A stretch of DNA of 64,000 nt, taken from positions 4,915,663-4,979,662 of the forward strand of contig NC_133221.1 of assembly GCF_040436345.1 (NCBI RefSeq), read 5' to 3'. Positions 49,061 through 60,902 of this stretch are shown one piece after another. The notes under the pieces are model-generated. The model did not search any database. It saw nothing but the letters and a program-made list of their open reading frames with translations, and had not been told where the DNA came from. A program made the position numbers and the translations under genes. This DNA is from Pagrus major (lineage: Eukaryota; Chordata; Actinopteri; Spariformes; Sparidae). The stretch's first letter is position 1; every line of letters begins with the position of its first letter.

Positions 49061-49199
49061 GTCTGATTTATTAGACTTGACATCGATGCACTCCGTGTGC
49101 AAGTCGGCAGGTGCGCACTGCACATTTTGTCCTTTATTTCACAGCACGTCAGCGAACAGAAACATTTTATGTGTCTTCATCACAGACTCAGAATAGATG

Positions 49200-49528
49200 T
49201 TTAAAGGAGCACTATGTAGTTTTGGGGAAGACATTTTAATCTGCGGAGAAAGATCTTCACTGGCTTATTTTTAAAGCAAAACCAAAACCAAGTGAGCAAA
49301 CTGACCTTAAAGGACAGCGCAGTTTCATACTGTTTTACTTTGTTTATATGTGGCGGACCCTGCCACCTTTCTAGCTTCAAACAGTGTTCTGGGGACCGTA
49401 TTTTCTTGTTTATTCAGTTATAGAAAAAACTTTTTGGGATATGTTTGTCTTATTACCTCATTAATATTGTAGATATAAAAATCCTGAGTTTGAATTTCTT
49501 CTCCAAAACTACACAGTGCCCCTTTAAA
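49200..49528. repeat. MITE-like element, copy 2 (pairs with 22292-22533)
   Basis: Left end tttaaaggagcactatgtag; right end ctacacagtgcccctttaaa, near inverses. The body reads as the reverse complement of copy 1. It has about 90 extra bases, so copy 1 carries an internal deletion or this copy an insertion. Confidence 0.82.
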
Positions 49529-52240
49529 GGTGACAAAACCTGGACCTATAACTAAAAATCCCCAAATAGACACATAATTAAAGAGCTAATCCTCCACATG
49601 TTCTTGAGAATACCTCATCACATGTTATTTATTTACTTCCTCAGCCTGAAGGACATCCCAGTGTTGGAAATCTCAGTGAAACCGCTACAACAAAACTACC
49701 TGTCGGGCTCCACCTGACACCGCAGGATTACCAAACCCGCCTCAAGGTTATTAAAGGAGGCTCTAATGTACCATGCAGGCACTTTATGGTCTAGTTTGTT
49801 CAGTGCAGGAGTTCAGAGCAGCCCACACGAGCTGCACAACGCTGCACACACACACTTATCAGGTTGTCCAGCTGTCTGGCTCAACCGGGTGGACGTTCAG
49901 ATAACCTGCTTCAAGGGCAGAAAGCAGCTAACGTCGAGAACAGAACAGCACTCAGTGTCTCTCATCAGTTAGTTTTGTTCAGTTCTGTGCTGTTACATAA
50001 GCACAGCTGGTTTATGGATTCATAAAACGTATATTGTATCAACAGGTGTAATGTGCAGCCTTATCTTTCCCTCGCTCTGCGGCTCAGACTTCATGTTTGT
50101 GGTTAAAATGTCACTTTATTGCCTTTGTTTGTTCTGTATCATAGAAGACGACTTACTTCTCCAATCTCTGGTGTACGTCTGCGTGGAAAACCGATGGATT
50201 CAACTAAGTTCTCCATTGTGTGGGGGTGGCTCGATGGATCTGTGTGAAAACATGGAGAAACAGGCTAATAATAATCAATTAAAGAAACATGGGAATGCAT
50301 TGTGAAAGCAAAGAGATGTAAATCTGCAGACTGTCAAACAACAAGGGGACCCTCTATTTAACTTGACTTCCCGTGCACCTCCAGTTATAACTGGATCGCG
50401 GTCAACTGTGTCCCGCAGGCTGGACAATGTTACGTAAGACTTGTTTAAATCCCAGCTATTGTTCAAGTGCAGGGCTGCCCTTCCTGTACTGACCTCAATG
50501 CGTGAGTGAGTTCACCATGGTTTTTCCACAAGACACACACACACAGCCAAGAACATGAATTCTGTCCTGCTTCCCGTGCTTTGATTCTGTTCTTCCTCCA
50601 GCTGGAATAGATGAGTTGGAGCCGCCTCTTCTGGGTATTACTATTATTATTAAAAGTCCAGCACCTGTTGCTCCTGTGTGTCACCTCTGTTTTAGACATT
50701 ATCGCTTCTTTCTCGGAGCCCCACTCCATTAGTGCTTCTGCTGAGTGAATGATGGGTCACAAGGCGACAGAAAGTACTGAGTTTGCTTTGAATCACAACC
50801 CCACCCGCCCCACCTCTTCATCTCAGAACAGAAGATGCATTACACTCCCCAAACTTTGACGCTACTGTGAAGCATATCTAATGCAATCTCTCAGAAAAAC
50901 AGCGGCCTCTTACCAATTTTTGACCACCGTGGAGTCATGAGGATCCATCCAAAAAGCCAGTATTTAAAGCAGGCGAGCTGAGAAGTTTTCCGTGATCCGG
51001 CTAAACTTGTGTGCCTCTCTGTTTCTTCCAAATGCCTCACAGGGGACCTTAGGATGCCTAATTAAGTATGTTCACAACAGAAGAATCCAGTTTTGCTGCT
51101 TATGGCCTCTCGAGGGAAGGTAACATGATAGTTTTGCTGATAAGGAAGAGCACAGTATGACAGTCTGTTTGATTGTATCTGAAAAAGATGACTGTTGTTG
51201 AGGGATTTGTGGGAGTTTTCTACCAAACACACAAGACTGAAGGAGCAAACTGCTTCACAGAAGGTTAATCTACACTGGATGGGGATAATCTAGAAAAGCA
51301 GAGCCAGAAAACTCAACAATGGTAATTGCTTTGTGGTGCCGGGATTGTTAAGAAAGCTCATTAACACTGGTGACCTTGTTTGAGGCTCACTGTTGTACAG
51401 CTGTGAGCATCAATGGGAGATTGAATCTGGGCTGCAGACACTTCGAACTCTGCAGTGACTCAGGTTTCTTTGTGTTGCTCAAAGCTTCTCTTCACCTGTG
51501 TGTGTCTGGCGTTCTGAAAATGAATGCTGCCCTCTATTGAAGACATGGAAGTCCTGCAAATGGCACCAAGAGGAGAGGAAATGTATGCAAACCTCAGTTA
51601 AAAACCAACCTTAAATTCTTTATTTTTCTGATGGAAATGGAAGAAAAAATGTCATGTTTTGTTGTATTACAGTCCGTGTCATATTGTTGAGTGTGTTCGT
51701 GTTGTCTCTTGTGTACTTGTTGTTGAGTTTTATGTTTTATATATTTTAAAGGTCCACCTGGAGATGGGCATTGCAGATCAGCTTTTAGGCTATAAATGCT
51801 GTGGTGCGTGTCCCAATACTTGTCCCAATAAATACACATTAAAACAACATAATGTAACTTTTTTTTACCGTAAAATAACAGCTTCAAAAATCATTCTGAT
51901 GGTGTCTTGTAACAGGGTCTCTATCACTTGTTACTTCAGTGAGAGGGGAGGATTACGGTGTCACATACATGTTTACTCCGAGGTACAAGTTTTCAACACA
52001 TAACATTGTTATGACGTCATGACTTTTGTTTGTAGTTAGCACTTATGTTACATCTGACAAACTGTTACAGACCTGGGATTTGTATTTATGACAGTGGTGT
52101 TGCACTCAGAAACTGTGGGGGGTGCCAAATCACACAAAACACCAATTTCTACGTAATGTTGCTTTGAATAAACAAATGAACAATTTCTTCCTTGCAAAAC
52201 AAACAAGCGTACAAAACAATGAATGTTTGCATAATCTTTA

Positions 52241-52535
52241 AAGAGGTCATATTATGCTAATTCTCATGTTCATACATTTATGTTGGGGTCCTAGTAGAAT
52301 AGGTTTACATACTTTAATTTTCAAAAAAACACATTATTTTTCTCATATGGTGCATTGCTGCAGCATCCCTTTTCACAATGCGTCTTGAATGCTCCGTTTC
52401 AGCCACAGAGTGAGACATCTCGCCTCTGTTCAATCTTTGGTGAGAGTTGCACATGTGCATTACTTAACGGACAGGATGTAGCCAGTCAGAGGCAGAGTAG
52501 GGCGGGTCATTCCGAGCAAGGTAGCGTGATCTAAA
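52241..52535. repeat. Dispersed teleost repeat (partial)
   Basis: Contains agaggtcatattatgctaat, gaataggtttaca and gcattgctgcagcatccctt, phrases I recognise as belonging to a common teleost dispersed element. No second copy in the window; ends are not defined. Confidence 0.5.
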
Positions 52536-52973
52536 ATAACGGCAGCAGTAGCAACTGTATGTCTGCTGACTGACTGGAGTGTATATATTTTATAATAAAT
52601 ATATAAACATATATATTTATGTAACGCCTGTTACATAGTGACGCACATACTATAAGTTCCAGAAGTAAATTTAAAGCACTGACAGTGAAGTTATTATTTA
52701 TCAGCTGATTCCCTTTTTGAATAAAGGGAAACTCTAAATTAGTCAAATAAAAAATTATAGAAATGTAAGTTTTAATGATGAAGGTTTGAAGCTGATAATG
52801 TTTTTCTGTATTGTTCGTGTCTGTGTCTCTTTCTTGTCTTTCTACATTTATTTTGAGTGTGCAAAGTGTTTCTATTTAGATCCTCTGGGAAAGGGAGTGG
52901 GATTTCCTGCGACACATCTACGCCCATGGAATGTGTACTTTGCCAACTGTCTTTGTTGTGACTGTGTGGTGGT

Positions 52974-53041
<68 letters not shown>
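52974..53041 (+). repeat. Long (CA)n microsatellite
   Basis: A CA run of about 33 units with a single G interruption (cacgca) near the right end, in the spacer upstream of slc48a1. Confidence 0.97.
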
Positions 53042-53828
53042 CTTTTCCTTCCTCTCTCTCCTGTCCAGTTAGCGGTGACAGGGAGAGACATATCTGTTAT
53101 TACTTTGACCCCTCGGTCAAATGAGGACTGAAGACAAAAAGTGAAGCAGACACGAGAGAAGCCATGAAAACAGACGGTGACAATAACTTCAAACCTTGAA
53201 AAACCCTCCAGTTTGTCAGCATCGCTCTAACACGTCCACCTCATGCTGCGCAGTCACATGGTGATACTTGTGCAATTTCCATCCCAGTGAATTCAGTTAT
53301 AAATAAACAGAAGCAACAAATGACTTGAACAGATAATGTAGAAAATGAATGACTTGTTTTGTCTTGAAATTTGAAACACTTGTGATATAAAAAAAATATC
53401 TGTATATATTAAAAACTGCTCGTTAAATCTTGTCAGACGTATTGATAATTGGTCACACAATCTTACATTCACACGGGATGTCATATAACGAATTACTTCA
53501 ATTTTCTTTGTGATGAACTTACAGTATAATAACTTTATAACAGTATCATAAACCGAACAGTCTGTCAGTCTGTTAAATCATTTTGATAAGTGACCATAAC
53601 TCACCACCGGCTCCTGTAGGATTCTTCAGCTTGTTGGTATTCACACTTTTGTTGTTTTTCTGCTTTCCCTTCACAGCTCCGTTCACATGTCAGAGGATGA
53701 ATCTTGAGGCAGTGCAGATTATGTGAGTTGTGGGGTGTGCTGCTGGACACAGCTTCCTGTATCTATCTGATTGGTCATGAAGAGAGTGCCTCTGGGCATG
53801 GGCTAAGTACAGCAGTGAGACATAACAG

Positions 53829-53854
53829 TGTGTGTGTGTGTGTGAGAGAGAGAG
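53829..53854 (+). repeat. Compound (TG)n(AG)n run
   Basis: TG repeat passing directly into AG repeat, spacer upstream of slc48a1. Confidence 0.85.
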
Positions 53855-54294
53855 TGTGTGAAAACAGCATCAGAGTTGAAGCAACTGCAATGTCTTTGGT
53901 TTAGTTTGCTTTCACTTCACAGCTTTTTTTGTGGTTTTCATTTGCATAGTCGACAGCTGCAGAGCTGCTAACAACCACAGGAAAGCCTTGAGGCTCAGTG
54001 TTGGAGCACAGATTTCAGTGCTCTCTGCATGATGAGTATTTTCTAAAATGTATAGTCAAACTACAAAACATTACTCAGAATAAATAATATTGTGATGATT
54101 TAATGTTTCCTGTAGAGAGAGCCACTTCCTGCCCGCACCCATGCTCGGTCATGATGTTTCTTGTGTAAATCTTTGTAGATGCAACTTTATTTAAATTTTT
54201 GGCAAATCATGCTTCCTGTTTAATGTTTGTTATCTTTTGTTGTCTCTATTTCTGTCCATCTTGTTTGTATTTACACAGTGCTTTTATTCTTTGC

Positions 54295-55025
54295 AGTGAT
54301 GGAATGCAACTAAGTACATTTACTCAGTTACTGTACAAACAATTTTGAGGTACTTGTACTTTACCATAGTATTTCCATTTTTTGCAACCTCATGCTTCCG
54401 TTCCACATTTTGGAGGCAAATGCTGTAAATCTTTCCACACTACATTTATTTAAAAAATTTAAGTTATAGTTAGTTTGCAGATTGCATGCTGCATCAAAGC
54501 AAAAGCAACATTTTTTAAATGTATATCACCAGGAATGGGATTTAAAAAAAATGCTGAATATTGGATCTGATTATCAGCCCGGCAGATAAATGGATGACCC
54601 AAAATATACAGCATATACATACTGCATGTAAAAATATGTATAATATACTCTTTCTGGTACTACTCATACTTAAGAGCCTATTTATTACCAGAACTTTACA
54701 TCAGGCCTATTCAACAACTTTTTTCCCACTCTTTTGCTCCCACTCTTATATTGTCTGTGCTTAAACAGCCTGGGTTAAGGTTTCTTAATTAAAAAAAAAG
54801 TACAAAAGCAAAAGACTTAATGAATGAATGGGCTAATATGCCTATTATTAAAATGTTTAAAGGGAATGAGGTTGTTGAAGGGCTGTATTTGGCCCGCGGG
54901 ACAGGCCTTCTTCACATCTTTTACTCAAGAACTATTCATATGGGTGAATTTCAGTTTTAGCAAAGTTATATTTTAATAGTCTAACATGATATCTTTACTT
55001 TTACTCAAGTATAACTTTTTGATGT
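54295..55025. repeat. Dispersed repeat related to 47436-48415 (partial)
   Basis: Begins agtgatggaatgcaactaag, continues acatttactcagttactgta and gtatttccattttttgcaac (compare atatttccattttctgcaac in 47436-48415), and near its right end has ctttacttttactcaagtat. The right limit is approximate. Confidence 0.6.
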
Positions 55026-55479
55026 TGATTTGACACCCCTGTTTCTTTGGCTGACCTTATGAACTTTTTGTAACAGGGTTGTTGTTTGTAGTAATTTAGT
55101 TGTAATGCATCAAACTAAATTAAAGAACAAATGTATTTAAAATGAGCTCTCGGTGACCTTTATGTGACCCTGAAAAATGTGCCCAATGTACATGAAGTCA
55201 ACAAATTATGACAACAGCTTTGGCATTTAGGTCTGAAGCTGCAGTTCCCCTGTGCGCCACTAGGGGCGCCATGTTGGCGAGTCGGGGGTTTCCTCAGCGC
55301 AAAGAAATTTCCATGTACAGGTGATAGATGACTTTAGGGCAAATCGTTGAAAACACACCCGAGAGATTCGCTTTTTTTCTACACAGCAACAACAACAATT
55401 TTGTATTACGTGTCTTGTTTTCAAGTGAAACACACGAAAAGACCAATAAAAGTGAAGACTTTTAGTTGTCACCGATGTG

Positions 55480-55874
55480 TTGTGGCCTCGGCTGCAGACA
55501 GGGATCCGCGGTGGGAGAGCTCTCAGTCATCGCACACCATCTTTGCGGCGCACATCAGATAAACACTCGTCTCGGTGTTGTGTTGCTGCCTGTTAGCTTG
55601 AGATCTTAAAATTGTACCATCGGAGTTTGTGCGTCGGTCTTGGCACTAACACTGGTTCACATTTAGATATTTCTTAGGCTAAGTATTTCTAACGTCGTCC
55701 AGATTTAGTGGGATTCATCCTGTCGTTTTCCTGACGTTAGTATCAAGGATATTAGTTACATAATGTGGCGGTAAGCTGTTGCTAGCTTAACACCAGCCTG
55801 TTTTTTTTATCTGTTTTCGCCTTTATCTGCTACGTCTGTTACAAACATTTGGTTAGCAGGAGTTGTTGTTAGCG
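55480..55874 (+). promoter_or_regulatory. slc48a1: Probable slc48a1 promoter and 5'UTR region
   Basis: About 400 bases ahead of the slc48a1 start codon. It is moderately CpG-bearing (gggatccgcggtggg, ttgcggcgcac, gtgcgtcgg) compared with the AT-rich stretch before it. No TATA box could be fixed. The assignment rests on position only. Confidence 0.3.
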
Positions 55875-57736
55875 ATGGGAAACAGCAGAGTTTACATTAG
55901 CATAGGTTATGCTACCTTTGGCACCCTGGTTGGACTGTCGGCTTTCCTGGTCTGGAACATTGCATACAAACAGCCATGGACGGCGGCCATGGGAGGCCTG
56001 TCAGGTATGTCAACACACCTGTCGGTTTAACTGTCATAATAAATGATCCTGTGATGTGTAGATTTGTCTTCCATCACATGATTGTGGAGCATTTAATGAG
56101 GCTAATCCCTGTACAAGGCCTACACGGTCAAAACAGCACATCATAATCATGCCATCGTAAGGTGTTTTGTTCTGATCCAGTTTCACTGTCGACACATGAA
56201 ATCTATTCAACACTTTATTTACTGTCAGTATTTGTTTGAATTCAGTAATGTTTGTTCGGTGGCACCTTGTTAACACACTCATTTAGGTCACATTTGTGCA
56301 CATGACCAGATTTGAAGCTCACCCCCTTCCTCACCCTCACGTGAATGTACTGTACTCTGCCACAAAGTCAATTTTTGTGTGTCACTCCTTTTGGTTTGTG
56401 GACTGACATTTATTTATTTATTTATTTTATACAATCTGACCTTTTTATACAGTTCAAGCATCAACTTGTCAGTGCTCTGCTGTTGACCATCTATCTAATG
56501 AAGACTAGAGCCTGATCGATACCTGATTCCTGGAACCGATACTGATATTATGGAGTGAAAAATTGTGATATCGCTTTATCAGCAAGTACACACACATTTT
56601 TTGCAATGATCCCTCAAAGCTGGTTATCAAACAGTTGTGACACAGATATGTATCGGTGGCAGGGTAGTTCACAGTGACAATAAACTTTATAAATGACATC
56701 AGTGCACTGAAACGACAAACTTCAGTCAGAATTTGACTTTATAAACTACCCCAGCTTCTTTTTCTTATCTGTGATAGGCCAGTATCGGTGGATAATATTG
56801 ATGTATTGGTCAGGCCCTGATGAAGACACTAAATAACTGCAAACTTACTTCACCCTGGTAAACCTAGTTTGCCATTTCTGTACTGCATTGGCCGACATAT
56901 TCACCAGCACCATAGAGCTGCAAAAATGAGTTGATTAGTTGTCAACTTTTGAATTAATTTTCATCTGTATCGATAATCAATCATCTTGAGTCATTTTTGT
57001 AAAAGAAAAGTATTCAAATTCTTTGATTTCAGCTTCTTAAAGGTGAATGTTTTATGTGTGGGTTTTGGACAAAACATAACATTTGAGGACATCATTTTGG
57101 GCTTTTGGATAAAAGTTTTATGGACATATAATCGCTTAATTGATATCAACACCATCTCCTCAGGCATTAGGTGATTGAGACAGGGATATAATGCTCCAGT
57201 TATTTGGATATAGTCTCTGTGATGTGTTAAAATACACTCATTGAAAGTGTGTGCGTCTTTGTCTCTGACAGGAGTGCTGGCGCTCTGGGCTCTCGTCACA
57301 CACATCATGTACCTGCAGGACTACTGGCGCACCTGGCTCAAAGGCCTCAAGTTCTTCATCACTGTCGGTGTGCTCTTCTCAGTGTTGGCAGTGGTCGCCT
57401 TCATCGCCTTCCTGACTCTCGCCATCACACAGAAGCAATGTAATCCTCTCTCTACTGTTCATAGTTCATCATGATTCATTTTCAGTATAATAGAGAATAA
57501 GACTCAAACATTTATTATTAACAGCTCATATCCTTTTTAACTCAGATGATTGATTTCCTAATGCATGTATTCATCACTCTGCTCTTTTCTGTCCCACAGC
57601 TCCCACTGACCCGAGGAGCCTCTATCTGTCCTGTGTGTGGAGCTTCCTGACTCTCAAATGGTCCTTCCTTTTGGCCTTATACTCGTACAGATATCGCCAG
57701 GAGTTCGCCGACATCAGCATCCTCAGCGACTTCTAG
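55875..57736 (+). CDS. slc48a1: Heme transporter HRG1 (SLC48A1)
   Basis: Moves heme from endosomes/lysosomes to the cytosol. Three exons: 55875-56004, 57272-57439, 57600-57736; 435 bases, 144 residues plus stop (human has 146). All joins are GT-AG and in phase. The protein starts [11 protein letters not shown] and has four membrane helices: about residues 8-30, 43-60, 72-98 and 112-128. Strong matches to human are [39 protein letters not shown] and the C-terminus [11 protein letters not shown] form (fish [11 protein letters not shown]). His54 in [11 protein letters not shown] matches human His56, a residue tied to heme transport. The aromatic/basic YSYRYR segment near the C-terminus corresponds to the region where worm HRG proteins carry the FARKY motif. 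Start chosen by the human alignment. Teleosts can have two paralogues (a/b); which one this is was not settled. Confidence 0.97.
56504..56822. repeat. MITE-like element, copy A (pairs with 60291-60632)
   Basis: Begins actagagcctgatcgatac and ends gtattggtcaggccctga, imperfect inverses. It shares gcaatgatccctcaaa, aatgacatcagtgcactgaa and ggccagtatcggtggataat with the copy at 60291-60632, in the same orientation. Lies in slc48a1 intron 1. Confidence 0.85.
56922..57150. repeat. Dispersed repeat rich in atcgat/attagttg motifs
   Basis: Contains gagctgcaaaaatgagttga, gtatcgataatcaatc and ttttggacaaaacataacat. Related to 33895-34080. Lies in slc48a1 intron 1, shortly before exon 2. Confidence 0.5.
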
Positions 57737-58584
57737 TCAGTACGGATTTTATAAGACTGCCATGGACTTTGAAGGGTTTTAGGCTGCCGGCGGGAGCTGG
57801 TCAAAGAGCGTTTGTAACAAAGAGAAGGAAAAGCAGACATGGCGAGATTAAAAAGTCATCTGACTTTTACTACATGGAGTTGCACTTGTTGCACTTGTTT
57901 AACAAGCTCTGTATTTGTATTGTAACCTGCTCTCCTACTTTTAAACCCAAACATTATACCCCTGTAAGTAGTCATAAAGTCTAAACCTCTGAAGACTGGA
58001 ACTGCTTTTGATTGAATCGCTCTGGGCTATTTATTAAGAGACACGCAGGTGGTTTTTCATACAGATTTTTATCATGGGAGTGTTTAATCTTAAAACGACT
58101 AACAAGGAACAAGGAAACCCCCGACATAACAGGCTTTTAATCCAGTGATACGTTGGTAAAATGAAAGTGAAAATACTCCCTAAACCTACCAAACCTAAAA
58201 CCTGAGGCCACTCTGCTCATGCTAGGTTGACGGTGTTTGTTGGAGCGCTTGAATGTTTGTGACAATGAGCTTTTTTCATAGTTGCAGTTTTGAACCACAG
58301 AGTACTCATATCTCTGAACCGTTGCTTTCTTAGTGTCCACTGAGTCAAATTCTTAGCTCCCTTCAGTGTCAGTGAATTAATTAGAGACATATTTTTATCA
58401 TTATTACTTTTAAACTCACGTGCTTTGTTCCTTTTCTTTGCACAAGAACAGAAGAAAGGGCATTCCTGTGGAGTTTGTGCTTTTCATCTTGTGTACCACC
58501 AGGGGGCGACTTTGTTTTTTTTTCCTGTCAAGAGTCCATTTGAAAATTCTGACATTCCTGTTAAGTGAAAACACAAATGGATTT

Positions 58585-58590
58585 AATAAA
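58585..58590 (+). promoter_or_regulatory. slc48a1: Candidate poly(A) signal of slc48a1
   Basis: AATAAA about 850 bases after the slc48a1 stop codon. A variant ATTAAA at 58883-58888 is an alternative. Which is used cannot be told from sequence. Confidence 0.35.
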
Positions 58591-60290
58591 TAATTGCACT
58601 TTAGTCTTTGATATTGATGCCATTGTTTTGCACACAGATCCTGATACAATGGGAGAAAAAGAAAAATCACGTTTTACACATGTCATCTCTGTTTCACCCT
58701 TTTTAATGTTGAAATACGCTATTTATATGTATCATTTCTTTTACAGTTAGTATGATTTGTGTAAGTCAAGTTAAACTAGGCTGTTTGCTTGTGTCGACCT
58801 TTTATCATGAAACTTCAAATGTATTTTTCTGTTGATGAGAGAATGAATATGAGGATGCTACATGTATATAGAAACTGAACCCATTAAAAGTTGCATTTAT
58901 TGTTAATTACGTCACGTTGTCTTCTCGCTCTGTCCCGCAGACGCAGCCTCACACATTAACAGTAAAGTGATGAAGGTTTTTCCTTCAAGGCTGCATGTTC
59001 TCAAAATGATTCAAGCTTTTTGGATTCCAAGCTCCACCCAGGAAGTGTAGAGAGTCTTTAGCAGCATAACTTGATAAGTAATCAAACAAGTGGTCATACA
59101 CACATCTGAGCCAAATGCCTGCAGACGTTGTGCTTCAACAGTAAGGTACAGTGCTGATTTTTTTAGACTTTTACATTAAACTGTACAGAATGAGCTTGAT
59201 ATCAAGGTCAGCCAATGACTTGCTGCTATTTTGATTCATTTATCAGTGACATTATTAGAGGACAAATCTTTAAGAGTTTCAAAACAAAAGCTAAATGCAC
59301 ATTGTTGACTGAGTGATTGAAAATAATTATCCTCCACACATGTTTTTTAACCTTTAACCTTTTTTAAATAGTGCTGAATCTCTTTGCAGCTCCATTTTAT
59401 ATTGACTTATTCTTGCTATTCTTCTTTTACCTTTCATAAATTATACTTTAAAGGTAGCAATTCCCAGACATTTCATCTAAACACTAGTTCGACCATTTGT
59501 TTGCCCTAACTAGTAAAATGCCCATGCTGCAAATATTGTATCTGTAATATAAACTTTCTTATAAAAGATGGAAGATTGAGAAGTCTTGTCCACAGCGGGC
59601 AGACTGTGAGATGCACAGAGTGAACTTGAGCGTGTGCTCATATTTACCTGGTGTTGAGCAAATATTTCAGCAGTCCACCAACCTGTTGGCTGATCCTTCA
59701 CCCTTCAAGGTTAGATTAGGACCTTGCACTCGTAATGGGTCACGTAAATGTAAGACCACAGCAGTGCGGTCCTAAAGATGCCCTTGTTCCCACAACTGAA
59801 TTATGTATAATTACATAAAGCTCAAACCAGTCGGACTGGGTTTTAATTCTTAAATCTTGCTTATGTCGAATACGTGCAAACAAAGCAGCGGTGATGTTGT
59901 TACATTACATTCATTCAGATACTGTATTACTGTACTTCTTCTCCAGTACATTTCAGAAGGAAATATTGTACAATTATCTGACAGCTGTGATTATTTTACA
60001 ACTTAATTTTGGAATACAAAACATATGAAAAGGTTATAAACTACACTGTTTTGTCAAAAACTAAATAATACAGCTGGAGGATCAGTCAACTAATCAATTA
60101 ATCGACTGTCAGAAAAAAGGTTGTTCCAGCTTCACAGCTGTGAGGCTTTGTTGTGTTTCATTATTATTTAATTATTTAATGATATAATCTTCACTGGTAA
60201 AATTGTGCATTAACATTAATGCGTTAATAATCTCAAGATATGTCATTATATGATTCATAGTTACAGTTACATTACGGGGATATTTTTCTG

Positions 60291-60632
60291 CTAGAGCCTG
60301 ACTGATACTTGATGTTTTGGGCCGATGTTTGAAAATTTCACATATAGACATATATTGGCCGATGTACACATTTTTGTGCAATGATCCCTTAAATGTCGCT
60401 ATTAAAAGTTTGTTTCAGAGGCAGAAGATTTTACAGGAAAACAACACATTTTATTGCCTAAAATGACATCAGTGCACTGAAACAGTCAACTTCACTGTGA
60501 ATTCAATCATTATTATTTGCCTACAATAATCTTTTTCTGCATATCGGTGCATATGGGACAAGATATATCCTGATACTGATATACCTGTGACAGGCCAGTA
60601 TCGGTGGATAATAGCAGCCAACTGATGTATTA
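60291..60632. repeat. MITE-like element, copy B (pairs with 56504-56822)
   Basis: Begins ctagagcctgactgatactt. Shares gcaatgatccctt, aatgacatcagtgcactgaa and ggccagtatcggtggataat with copy A in direct orientation. The right end is degraded. It lies about 270 bases upstream of the slc26a9 start codon. Confidence 0.83.
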
Positions 60633-60902
60633 TTACAGTGTGGTATTAGTACTTTTACTTAAGCAAAGGATCTGAACACGCCTCCTTCCACTCCTTTCAA
60701 ATTTGTATGCTGATTAAGTAAAATTATATTGATGCTATCTTGTCAAGTGACTAATTTTGGGAAAATATATGAAACTCAGTAAGAGACTTATTATTACTTC
60801 AACTGATAGATGTGTTTTGCTTGTCCATTAAATGCACCTTGAGGTCATGGTATTAAAAAGAGAACTTGTTATTGTCTGACTACGTTTCAATATGCTCCAG
60901 CC

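Larger units (their letters stand above)
49061..55479. other. Spacer between the divergent rapgef3 and slc48a1 genes
   Basis: About 6.4 kb without a supported gene. It holds a MITE-like element (49200-49528), a dispersed repeat (52241-52535), a long CA repeat (52974-53041), a TG/AG run (53829-53854) and a tactcagt-rich repeat (54295-55025). Any noncoding first exon of rapgef3 could also lie here. Confidence 0.6.
57737..60902. other. slc48a1 3' end and spacer to slc26a9
   Basis: The first 850-1150 bases are the probable slc48a1 3'UTR. The rest is AT-rich with a MITE-like copy (60291-60632) and diverged repeat pieces (59890-60115, 60640-60700). A noncoding first exon of slc26a9 may be hidden here. 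No other gene seen. Confidence 0.6.

Noticed and set aside
48601..49066. Three overlapping + strand open frames of 113-139 codons
   Set aside because: They lie in the GC-rich stretch at the rapgef3 5' end and overlap its first coding exon in antisense; no family resemblance, and few stop codons are expected at this composition.
53605..53700. Possible noncoding first exon of rapgef3 (strong GTGAGT donor on the minus strand)
   Set aside because: A good donor alone is weak evidence; no acceptor partner, start codon or conserved peptide supports it.
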